Positions 6,945 through 14,667 of a DNA stretch of 64,000 bases are shown here, piece by piece (the stretch's first letter is position 1; every line of letters begins with the position of its first letter). The notes below the pieces were generated by a model. That model saw nothing but the letters and a program-made list of their open reading frames with translations. It was not told where the DNA came from and did not search any database. Source of the DNA: Lachnospiraceae bacterium (GTDB lineage: Bacteria > Bacillota > Clostridia > Lachnospirales > Lachnospiraceae). The stretch is taken from the NCBI GenBank assembly GCA_900767585.1, contig CAAFZP010000021.1, positions 4,804 to 68,803 on the forward strand, in the 5' to 3' direction. A program made the position numbers and the translations under genes.

Positions 6945-8008
6945 AATTCATACATATAGCAGATGTCAATCTGGGTGCACGACCGGATCGTGGACGAATC
7001 TGGAGCGATGCACGGACGAAGGAGATTTATAGCACATTTCATCGTCTGATTGAAGTATGCGAAGAACAAAAAATTGAATTGTTGCTGATTGCGGGAGACC
7101 TTTTCTACGAGAAGCCTACCACACAGAATCTGAAAGATCTGGATTTTCAGCTCCGAAAGATTCCACATACAAAGACAGTGATTATAGCCGGAGATCAGGA
7201 TTACATGGACCCGGGTTCCCCGTGGGAAACCTATACATTTGAGAGCAATACGGTTGTTATGCCAAAAGACCAGGTAGCAAGTGTATTTTTTGAAGATCTG
7301 AATGTATGCGTGACAGGTTATAGTTATGGACATGCAACCTATACGGGCAGAATCTTAGAACGTATCCGCCCGGGAAGAGAAGGTGCATACAATATTCTGC
7401 TCGGCCATGGCGGGGATGCGGAACATATGCCATTTTCGAAGGAACATGTGGCACAGCTGGGATTCCGGTATGTGGCACTTGGACATATGCACAAACCGGC
7501 ACACATATTGAAAAACCAGATGGCATTTGCGGGAACTTTGGAACCGCTTGATTATACGGAGACAGGCAAGCATGGATATATTCTCGGAGAGGTTACAACA
7601 TCCGGGGAAACGACGATCACATTTGTCCCATTTTCCTGCCGCAGATATGTGAATATGGCGCTGGATATCAATTCCACTTATACAAACGGTGATATCTGCA
7701 ATCTCGTAGAAGGCAAGATGCAGGAACTGGGCGTGGACAATATCTATCGGATTTTGTTGCGTGGACGCGTGGCACAGAATATGGAGATCAACTTAAGTGA
7801 ATTGACGCGGCGGTATTGCATCAATGAAGTTATCGACAAGACGGAAAGTGATTTTGACTTAGAAAAACTGCGCTTGACAAACGATCACAATCTGCTTGGG
7901 AAAATTATGGAAGAATTCTCAGAAAATAAGGATACCGGGACAAAAGAAATCCGGGAAAAAGCACTACATTATTGCATGGAGGCACTCGTGGGTGCCGGAA
8001 GTAGATAA
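6941..8008 (+). CDS. SbcD/YhaO-like metallophosphoesterase with altered active site
   Basis: 355 residues of the Mre11/SbcD/YhaO fold, the nuclease half of a Rad50-Mre11-type DNA-end-processing complex. Motifs can be placed in order: HIADVNLGA (usually D-x-H), AGDLFYEKP, IAGDQDYMD (usually GNHD), LLGHGG and LGHMHKP. Two key positions differ: the metal-binding His of D-x-H is Asn, and the Asn-His of GNHD, which includes the catalytic His, is Asp-Gln. The last two His motifs are intact. The protein may be a weak or inactive nuclease, or use a different metal arrangement. Good GGAGG-type site; coupled to DUF3783 upstream and two bases from the ATPase downstream. Confidence 0.8.
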   Translation: MKFIHIADVNLGARPDRGRIWSDARTKEIYSTFHRLIEVCEEQKIELLLIAGDLFYEKPTTQNLKDLDFQLRKIPHTKTVIIAGDQDYMDPGSPWETYTFESNTVVMPKDQVASVFFEDLNVCVTGYSYGHATYTGRILERIRPGREGAYNILLGHGGDAEHMPFSKEHVAQLGFRYVALGHMHKPAHILKNQMAFAGTLEPLDYTETGKHGYILGEVTTSGETTITFVPFSCRRYVNMALDINSTYTNGDICNLVEGKMQELGVDNIYRILLRGRVAQNMEINLSELTRRYCINEVIDKTESDFDLEKLRLTNDHNLLGKIMEEFSENKDTGTKEIREKALHYCMEALVGAGSR

Positions 8009-8010
8009 CG

Positions 8011-9696
8011 ATGTATTTTAGCAAATTATTATTAAAAGATTTTGGAAAATTTCATAACCGGGAGATTAATTTAAAACCAGGTATCAATGTGATTTACGGA
8101 AAAAGAAATGCCGGAAAAAGTACGGTTGCGGATTTTGAATATGCGATGCTCTATGGCATCAGCACGCATCCGGAGACCGATGCGGATGACTTAGGACATC
8201 ACAAGCCGATGGATGGCAGAGGGTTTTCCGGGAAAGCTTATATCCAGAAAGATGGAGAAGAATATTTGGTTGAGCGAAGTTTCCGCAGGCATAACATGAC
8301 AACACAGATGTTGAACGTTAAAAATGGCCGGGAAGAAAAACTGATCCATAAGAACAGCCTGTATGAGAAAGTGACAGATCTGGATCAGCGGACATATAGT
8401 GATGCGCTCTATATAAGGCAACAGGAAAAAACAGAAAACCAGGCAGAAATATTCAATTCATTTGTTACAAACCTGGCGACAACCGGCTCCTCAAACCTTG
8501 ACAAACGCCGGGCGCTTGCAATACTGAAAGAACAAAGAAACGCCCTGGATGTGACGGAGACGGAGACGCAGATTGCTGCAATCAAAGAAGAAATGACCCA
8601 ATACGACGGTGATGACGAAGCCCTGCAGAACGTCCGGAAGCAGATCGAAGACAATGATCAGGAATTTGCGATGGAGACTGCAAAAAGGAAGCGGGAAGCA
8701 CGCCGCCTGATTGATACATCCAAAGGTGTAAAATATGAGGATGACAAGGAATTAAATGAGCATTTGGATTCCTTACAACAAAACAGTGTGTTCCTGAATG
8801 CAGATCTGCTGGCAGACTATAAGCCGGAGAAAAAACTGACAGACCGCTGGTGGATGATCGCATTGACGGGACTGTTTGTCGTTGGTGTAATCGCAGCACT
8901 CGTATATATTCTGCCATTTGACAATGGTGTACGTCAGTTGTTTGTCGTGTGTACCGCACTCTTTGTTGTGATGACGATTCTGGATGGTCTGCGCGCGAAG
9001 GGAGCGCTGGATGGTGAGCCGCCGGCACCTTCGGAAGAAGAGTTCAAGAAGATTGTTTATGAACTCGAACGTAAGAACGAAGCATACGAGGACGTGGAGA
9101 TTGATATGAGTTTTGCCAGAAAATTCATGGATATCAAAGAAGATCTGCGGGCGACCGAGGCAGAAATCCTCGAACGGAAGAAACAGAAGGCACAGCTTGA
9201 CGACGAACTTCGTGTATGTGAAGAAAGAAAACAGGCGATTGAGCGTGAAATCTATGCTGTGACACTTGCAACAAACACAATTCAGGCGTTAACACGGGAA
9301 TATACAGAGACATGGAATTACATCATTAACGACCATATGTCATCCGTCATGCAGCGCGTGACAGCCGGCCTGTATGAGGATGCGCGCATCGATGATAAAC
9401 TGAGGCTTGTGATCAAGAAAAATGGCGCGTTTATAGATATCACACAAGTGGATGACGAAGATTTTCCGTTGGTACGCTTGGCAGTTCAGGTAGGAATTGC
9501 AAAACGACTCGGCAGAGAAAATATGCCGGTTGTGATAGACGGTCTGCCACGGATGAATGATGCACAGACAGCCGGTTTCTTTGAAGAGGTTGAAAATCTG
9601 CCATCCGAGCAGGTGCTTATTTTTACAGATGATCTGCAGCGGATGTCAAAATTGGAAAAAACAAAGTCAACTTATGCTTTGACAAATTTGGATTAG
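8011..9696 (+). CDS. SbcC/YhaN-like ATPase with central membrane hairpin, degenerate C-terminal motifs
   Basis: 561 residues, shorter than SbcC or YhaN. Walker A is good (GKRNAGKST, about residues 30-38). Coiled-coil arms flank two hydrophobic segments (about 286-330: MIALTGLFVVGVIAALVYIL and LFVVCTALFVVMTI), as in YhaN-type proteins, so it probably sits at the membrane. Near the C-terminus the ABC signature is unrecognisable (VDDEDFPLVRLAVQVGIAKR around 479-498) and Walker B is PVVIDGLP: the acidic residue normally following the Asp is Gly. Together with the altered SbcD-like partner this suggests a divergent, perhaps non-nuclease, complex. Last gene of the three-gene operon. Confidence 0.78.
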   Translation: MYFSKLLLKDFGKFHNREINLKPGINVIYGKRNAGKSTVADFEYAMLYGISTHPETDADDLGHHKPMDGRGFSGKAYIQKDGEEYLVERSFRRHNMTTQMLNVKNGREEKLIHKNSLYEKVTDLDQRTYSDALYIRQQEKTENQAEIFNSFVTNLATTGSSNLDKRRALAILKEQRNALDVTETETQIAAIKEEMTQYDGDDEALQNVRKQIEDNDQEFAMETAKRKREARRLIDTSKGVKYEDDKELNEHLDSLQQNSVFLNADLLADYKPEKKLTDRWWMIALTGLFVVGVIAALVYILPFDNGVRQLFVVCTALFVVMTILDGLRAKGALDGEPPAPSEEEFKKIVYELERKNEAYEDVEIDMSFARKFMDIKEDLRATEAEILERKKQKAQLDDELRVCEERKQAIEREIYAVTLATNTIQALTREYTETWNYIINDHMSSVMQRVTAGLYEDARIDDKLRLVIKKNGAFIDITQVDDEDFPLVRLAVQVGIAKRLGRENMPVVIDGLPRMNDAQTAGFFEEVENLPSEQVLIFTDDLQRMSKLEKTKSTYALTNLD

Positions 9697-9747
9697 TGTG
9701 GTAGAGTATCACATGCAGCAGTCATCCGGGAACGGAAGACTGCGTGT

Positions 9748-9820
9748 GCTACTGTGGCTCAGTTGGTAGAGCGATTCACTCGTAATGAATAGGTCGTCGG
9801 TTCGAATCCGATCAGTAGCT
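9748..9820 (+). tRNA. tRNA-Thr(CGU)
   Basis: 73-nt cloverleaf: acceptor GCTACTG / CAGTAGC, D-stem GCTC / GAGC, anticodon stem ATTCA / TGAAT with loop CTCGTAA (anticodon CGT at 9781-9783), T-arm with GGTTCGAATCC. The discriminator is T; CCA is not encoded. A terminator follows at 9831. It reads ACG codons. Confidence 0.95.
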
Positions 9821-9830
9821 TGTAAAATAC

Positions 9831-9860
9831 GCGGGTTGACGATTCGTCAGCCCGCTTTTT
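9831..9860 (+). terminator. Terminator after tRNA-Thr
   Basis: GCGGGTTGACGA pairs with TCGTCAGCCCGC, with one G-T pair, then TTTTTCTTTT. It ends the tRNA transcript. Confidence 0.9.
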
Positions 9861-9954
9861 CTTTTGAATCCGTTTTTTGTGGATAAAACTGTATGGATAG
9901 CGTAGCCTTTGCTTTATATGGAAAAAATATGCGGGAAGAAGTCGGGACGAAAAG

Positions 9955-11370
9955 ATGAGTAAAAAGAAACAAGAACATGAAAGAACAAATAAAACAGAAG
10001 AAAAAAAATCACAGTCAAAGCCGAAAACAAATGCAGAGGCAAAGATAGAAAGAAAACGAGAAAAATCTTCTGGAAAATCTGCGAAAAAACAGCCGAAGCG
10101 AATCCGTGAGGCACGGTTTGATAAACTGGATAATACCGCGAATCTCTTCCCGGTCATTGCCAGCCGCAAATCAAGTAATGTGTACCGGATTGCGGCAACG
10201 CTGACGGAAGAGATCCAGCCGGAGAAACTGCAGCAGGCACTCGATATGGTGCTTCCGTATTTTGATGTCATGCATGTGCGTATGAAGACCGGCGCATTTT
10301 GGTATTATTTTGAGGATAACCCGAACCCGGCGCCGCGTGTGATGCAGGAGGACATGGGACCTTGCCAGTATATCAATCCGCTGTTAAACAGGGAGTATCT
10401 GTTCCGGGTGTTATATTATGAACGACGAATCAGTCTGGAAGTCTTTCATGCTTTGACCGATGGGAATGGTGCGTTGATGTTCTTGAAGGAGCTTGTGTAC
10501 CAGTATCTGCGTCTGGTGCATCCGGAGATCGGAAATAGTGAGCGAATGGAACTGCATGAGGAGACGACCGTTGACCGGGAGGACAGCTATCTGAAACATT
10601 ATAAGCGCCCGGCGAAGAAGAGCTACAAGACGGAGAAGGCACTTGTGATCCGTGGGGAGATGTTCCCGCGGGAGTATTTCGGAATCATGCATGGCTATCT
10701 GTGCCTGCCGGATGTCAAGCGTGTGGCGAAGCAGTATGGCGTGACTGTCAATCAGTATCTGCTTGGTGTATTTGCATGGTCGGTGTATAAAGGGTATATG
10801 CACAGTATCCCGCACCGTCGTCCGCTTGCGGTATGTGTACCGGTGAATCTGCGACCGTATTATGGGTCTGCGACAACGAAGAATTTCTTCGCGGTCGTGT
10901 CGGCCATGTTCCGGGCAGAGCGGGAGGATTATACATTTGAAGAGGTGCTGGCACAAGTGGCAGAGAGCCTGAAAAGCCAGATCACGAAGGAACATCTCGA
11001 AGAGATCATGGCTTACAATGTGTCAAATGAGAAGAACAAGGCACTGCGTGCAACGCCGCTCTTTATCAAGAATATTGCGATGAAAATCGTCTATCAGATG
11101 TCTGCGAAGGCGAACTCCGGCTGTGTGACGAATCTAGGCTTAGTGAAACTGGCAAGTCCGTATGACACTTATGTGGAGTCACTGTATGCGATCCTGTCCA
11201 TGTCGAAGAACCAGAACCTGAAGGCAGCGGTTGTGTCATATAAGGACACACTGGTGTTCACATTCAGTTCGGCAGTGCGGGAAGTCGATGTGCAGAAGGT
11301 ATTCTTCCGCAAGCTTGCAGAAGATGGAATTGATGTCTCTGTGGAGACGAATGGAGTGTATTATGAGTAA
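9955..11370 (+). CDS. Condensation-fold acyltransferase (alcohol acetyltransferase-like)
   Basis: 471 residues. The first ~45 are almost entirely Lys/Glu/Gln and probably disordered. The core carries HALTDGNGALMFL, the HxxxDG catalytic motif of the BAHD/condensation/WS-DGAT fold, and a PxxLRP-type strand (VCVPVNLRPYYG) typical of the second half. Enzymes of this fold move acyl groups from CoA or carrier protein to an alcohol or amine. The next two genes (zinc-ribbon membrane protein and esterase) overlap or follow closely, so the three probably act on one ester or lipid product. Substrate unknown. Start 9955 has only a weak ribosome site. Confidence 0.75.
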   Translation: MSKKKQEHERTNKTEEKKSQSKPKTNAEAKIERKREKSSGKSAKKQPKRIREARFDKLDNTANLFPVIASRKSSNVYRIAATLTEEIQPEKLQQALDMVLPYFDVMHVRMKTGAFWYYFEDNPNPAPRVMQEDMGPCQYINPLLNREYLFRVLYYERRISLEVFHALTDGNGALMFLKELVYQYLRLVHPEIGNSERMELHEETTVDREDSYLKHYKRPAKKSYKTEKALVIRGEMFPREYFGIMHGYLCLPDVKRVAKQYGVTVNQYLLGVFAWSVYKGYMHSIPHRRPLAVCVPVNLRPYYGSATTKNFFAVVSAMFRAEREDYTFEEVLAQVAESLKSQITKEHLEEIMAYNVSNEKNKALRATPLFIKNIAMKIVYQMSAKANSGCVTNLGLVKLASPYDTYVESLYAILSMSKNQNLKAAVVSYKDTLVFTFSSAVREVDVQKVFFRKLAEDGIDVSVETNGVYYE

Positions 11371-12025
11371 ATGTAATCGCTGTAATATAAAAGTGAAGGA
11401 TGACAGCCTGATCTGCCCGCTTTGCAAAGGCGCACTGTCGGAGACGGAACATGTGCAGCCGGTCTATCCGGACATGTTCCCGAAACAGCAGCGGATGCGC
11501 CTGGCAATCCGCATCGTGACGTTCTGCGTGGTTGTCGGTGTGATCGTGCTTGGTATTGTAAATTATATGACGTATCATGGCGTTCGCTGGTCACTGGTAA
11601 GTCTTGCAGGAATTGCGTATCTGTACTTTACATTTACGTTTACCGCACAGCCACTTGCAGATGAACAGCAGAAAATCATATTTCAGGGCGTGATCAGCAT
11701 GGCACTTGTGCTTGCGGTTGATTTTGCTCTTGGCTATGAAGGCTGGTCGGTCAATATCGGAATTCCGGCTGTCGTGATTGCAACGAATATTACGATCTTC
11801 GTATTCATGATGGTGCGCCGCCGAGACTGGCGAAGCTATATTATGCCGCAGCTCGAACTGACCCTGCTCGCAGCCGTCGAGCTGCTGTTGGTCAGCCTGG
11901 AAGTTGTCACATGGAAGCTTTTAACACTGGTTGCGGTGTTCACCGTACTCGTCCAGCTCTTCGGAATCTTCGTAATCGGTGGGCGAAGCACTACGCTCGA
12001 ACTAAACCGCCGCTTCCGCGTGTAG
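11363..12025 (+). CDS. Zinc-ribbon membrane protein (DUF6320-like)
   Basis: 220 residues. The start at 11363 overlaps the previous gene by eight bases, with GGAG eight bases upstream. The N-terminus has two CxxC knuckles (CNRCNIK, CPLCKG) forming a zinc ribbon, then about six membrane helices beginning near residue 50 (IVTFCVVVGVIVLGIV). It ends with a basic RFRV tail. The zinc-ribbon/multi-TM layout and place between an acyltransferase and an esterase resemble DUF6320 proteins, as I recall them. Role unknown; perhaps a membrane anchor or sensor for the pathway. Confidence 0.7.
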   Translation: MSKCNRCNIKVKDDSLICPLCKGALSETEHVQPVYPDMFPKQQRMRLAIRIVTFCVVVGVIVLGIVNYMTYHGVRWSLVSLAGIAYLYFTFTFTAQPLADEQQKIIFQGVISMALVLAVDFALGYEGWSVNIGIPAVVIATNITIFVFMMVRRRDWRSYIMPQLELTLLAAVELLLVSLEVVTWKLLTLVAVFTVLVQLFGIFVIGGRSTTLELNRRFRV

Positions 12026-12050
12026 TATCATTATAAAAAGAGAGGTATGT

Positions 12051-12974
12051 ATGAAGGAGAACGACAAGACAAGTCATCGCGCAGAACTGATGCGTGATAT
12101 CGTAGCCATGGTCAACCAGAACCCGGTTTTAAAGCAGGCATGGCAGAGAAAGAAAGAAAAATCCATCCAGAACACAGAATTTGAATACCCGGAGCACCTT
12201 TCCGTAGAACATATCGACATGGGACTATTCAAGATGGAATATCTGACATGGAACGGATCAGAGAATCCCTATGTGATACTGCAGCTTCACGGCGGCGGGT
12301 ATATGTCCGGCCTGCAGGGACAGTACCGGAAGATGGCAGGACTTTACGCCGAGATCAGCAGCGGCGCGGCAGTGCTTTCCGTCGATTACCGGCTGGCACC
12401 GGAGCACCCGTTTCCGGCGGCATTAGAAGATGCAGTCGCCGCATACAAATGGCTGCGAGAGAAAGGCTATGAATCGGAACGAATCATCGTAGTCGGAGAT
12501 TCTGCGGGTGGCGGACTGGCGATGGCACTTTGCATGGAACTTCGTACAAATGGAGAACCGATGCCGGCGGGATTGGTGGCAATGTCGCCGTGGACCGATC
12601 TGGCAATCACGGGAGAATCGTACACGAAGAACCGGGAGATCGATCCGGTCTTTGGTGCAGACGGTGGTGGAGAGATGCTGCTGCACAGCCCGTATATCGG
12701 GGAAAATGATGCGAAGAATCCTTTGATTTCACCAATGTACGGAAACTTTACCGGATTTCCGCCGATGCTGATCCAGGTCGGGACACACGAGATGCTGTAT
12801 GATGATGCGGTATCGGTTGCGAAGAAGGCAAAAGAACAAGGCGTTCCGGTACGATTCACAGTATATGAAGGAATGTTTCATGTGTTTCAGATGAGCGGCA
12901 CGGTGATACCGGAGTCAAAGCGCGCCTGGGAAGAGGTGGGCGCATTTATGCATAAAGTAATGGGACAGTGGTGA
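12051..12974 (+). CDS. Alpha/beta hydrolase, hormone-sensitive-lipase-type esterase
   Basis: 307 residues. It has the oxyanion motif LHGGGYMSG, the nucleophile elbow GDSAGGGLA, an Asp region in DAVSVAK and the terminal His in FHVFQMSG, all in the order seen in bacterial HSL-family (family IV) esterases. No signal peptide, so it acts in the cytoplasm on short acyl esters. GAGAGG precedes the ATG. It lies 25 bp after the membrane protein and 21 bp before the nitrilase and shares their operon. Confidence 0.85.
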   Translation: MKENDKTSHRAELMRDIVAMVNQNPVLKQAWQRKKEKSIQNTEFEYPEHLSVEHIDMGLFKMEYLTWNGSENPYVILQLHGGGYMSGLQGQYRKMAGLYAEISSGAAVLSVDYRLAPEHPFPAALEDAVAAYKWLREKGYESERIIVVGDSAGGGLAMALCMELRTNGEPMPAGLVAMSPWTDLAITGESYTKNREIDPVFGADGGGEMLLHSPYIGENDAKNPLISPMYGNFTGFPPMLIQVGTHEMLYDDAVSVAKKAKEQGVPVRFTVYEGMFHVFQMSGTVIPESKRAWEEVGAFMHKVMGQW

Positions 12975-12995
12975 AACCACGGAGGTAGACAGCGT

Positions 12996-13838
12996 ATGCG
13001 GATTGCACTGGCACAAACGAATATCCTGTGGGAAGACAAACAGGCGAATCTCGTCCGGGCAGAGGAATTTGTGATAGCTGCGGATGCGGAGATCGTATTG
13101 TTCCCGGAGATGAGTCTGACGGGATTCTCGATGCATACCGATGTGACGGCAGAAATTTGTCAACCGGATGCTGCGATACAGTCGCGTGAGCAAATGGATA
13201 GCACTCCGGACATGACGAACCAACCAACAACCGGCTGGACGATCGAACAGGTATCGTCGCTTGCAAGGCGGCACCATAAGACAATCGGCATCGGCTGGGT
13301 GAAAAAGGCCGAACCTCTCTGCGAGAATCATTATTCAATTGTGACACCGGACGGTAAAATTGCAATGGACTATGCCAAGATCCATCCGTTTTCCTATGGC
13401 GAGGAACATGAGTATTTCCAAGGAGGAACGACGCTTTGTACCGGAACACTTGGAGAATTTCAGGCAGGATTTGCCATCTGCTATGATCTCCGCTTCCCGG
13501 AACAGTTCCGGGCGATGCTGCCGGAGACTGAGATTTTTATCGTGCCTGCGAACTGGCCTGCTGCGCGTGCGTCGCATTGGAAGACATTACTTGCGGCACG
13601 AGCCATCGAGAATCAGTGCTATGTGGCAGGCGTGAACTGCTGTGGCAGTATGGACGACCAGTATTATTCCGGGGATTCCGGTATATATGCACCGGATGGC
13701 AGTCTGCTCGCACCGGTGAAAGAAAACCGTCTCTGGGATTCGTGCATGGAAGAGACACTGCTCGTATATGACATACAAAATGATGTGGCAAAGATCCGCA
13801 AGGCATTTCCGGTATTGCAGGATCGAAAAGAAATTTAA
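12996..13838 (+). CDS. Nitrilase-superfamily amidohydrolase
   Basis: 280 residues. The Glu-Lys-Cys triad is visible: Glu in FPEMSLTG, Lys in YAKIHPFS, Cys in AICYDLRFPE. The sequence, with GEEHEYF and WPAARASHWKTLLAARAIENQ, looks most like the omega-amidase/Nit branch, which hydrolyses the omega-amide of keto-glutamine-type compounds or deaminated side products. Exact substrate is inference. GGAGG ten bases before ATG. Last gene of the acyltransferase-esterase operon. Confidence 0.85.
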   Translation: MRIALAQTNILWEDKQANLVRAEEFVIAADAEIVLFPEMSLTGFSMHTDVTAEICQPDAAIQSREQMDSTPDMTNQPTTGWTIEQVSSLARRHHKTIGIGWVKKAEPLCENHYSIVTPDGKIAMDYAKIHPFSYGEEHEYFQGGTTLCTGTLGEFQAGFAICYDLRFPEQFRAMLPETEIFIVPANWPAARASHWKTLLAARAIENQCYVAGVNCCGSMDDQYYSGDSGIYAPDGSLLAPVKENRLWDSCMEETLLVYDIQNDVAKIRKAFPVLQDRKEI

Positions 13839-13841
13839 CGT

Positions 13842-13930
13842 TCTTAATAAAATCTTAAATATATGAAATCTAGTATCTTAAAATTCATTTTGCGATAATA
13901 CAGGTATCATAACAACAGGGGTACCTGTAT
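13842..13930 (+). promoter_or_regulatory. Probable response-regulator boxes, promoter and 5' stem
   Basis: TCTTAA occurs at 13842, 13853 and 13876, spaced 11 and 23 bases, that is on the same DNA face. This is typical of OmpR-family direct-repeat operators. A -10-like GATAAT is at 13894-13899 without a good -35, as expected of an activated promoter. The leader then has the inverted repeat ATACAGGTA / TACCTGTAT (13898-13906 / 13922-13930). Self-activation by the regulator starting at 13965 is the simplest reading. Confidence 0.5.
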
Positions 13931-13964
13931 GGTCGGAATTACCGATTAGAAAGAGGAGAGACAT

Positions 13965-14663
13965 ATGTATAACATTTTGGTCTGTGATGATGAGAAGGAT
14001 ATCGTGGAGGCACTTGGTATTTACCTGTCTGCAGAAGGGTACCAGGTGACGAAAGCGTACAACGGACAGGAGGCATGCGAGAAGCTGAAAACTGAGGATG
14101 TGCAGCTTGTGCTGATGGACATCATGATGCCGGTGATGGATGGTATCACGGCGATGAACGAGATCCGTAAGACTTCCAATGTTCCGGTCATCCTGCTCAC
14201 AGCGAAAAGTGAGGATACAGACAAGATCCTTGGCCTTTCCGTCGGTGCGGACGACTATATTACCAAACCATTTAACCCGGTTGTTATGATCGCAAGAGTA
14301 AAGGCACAACTGCGCCGTTACATGATGCTTGGCGGAAATGTCCCGAAAGAACCGGAGGCAGATACGCTCGAGATCGGCGGAGTGTGTCTGGATGACAAGG
14401 CGAAGAAGGTTACGATTGATGGAGAGCCTGTGAATCTGACCAAGACAGAATATGAAATCTTAAAATTCCTGATGGAACATCCGAATACAGTCTATGCACC
14501 GAAGGATATTTATCGTGCCGTCTGGGAGGATGCTCCGTTCGGACAGGAGGGCACCGTTGCAGTACATATTCGCCACTTGCGTGAGAAAATCGAGGCAGAT
14601 CCTTCGGAACCACGCTACATCAAGGTAGTCTGGGGACAAGGGTATATGTTTGGGAAGGAATGA
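13965..14663 (+). CDS. OmpR-family response regulator
   Basis: 232 residues. Receiver domain with the acidic pair (CDDEKD), phospho-acceptor in LVLMDIMMPVMDG, the conserved Thr/Lys region (LLTAKS, ITKPF), then a winged-helix DNA-binding domain (NLTKTEYEILKFLMEHP... VAVHIRHLREKIE). AGGAGAG precedes ATG. The kinase gene begins five bases after its stop, so the two form a pair. The Na/Pi cotransporter just downstream makes a phosphate or ion-homeostasis role possible, but nothing in the protein proves it. Confidence 0.93.
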   Translation: MYNILVCDDEKDIVEALGIYLSAEGYQVTKAYNGQEACEKLKTEDVQLVLMDIMMPVMDGITAMNEIRKTSNVPVILLTAKSEDTDKILGLSVGADDYITKPFNPVVMIARVKAQLRRYMMLGGNVPKEPEADTLEIGGVCLDDKAKKVTIDGEPVNLTKTEYEILKFLMEHPNTVYAPKDIYRAVWEDAPFGQEGTVAVHIRHLREKIEADPSEPRYIKVVWGQGYMFGKE

Positions 14664-14667
14664 TAAA

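Noticed and set aside
9748..9820. tRNA-Thr as an integration site
   Set aside because: No partial duplicate of its 3' end is seen nearby and the flanking genes look chromosomal.
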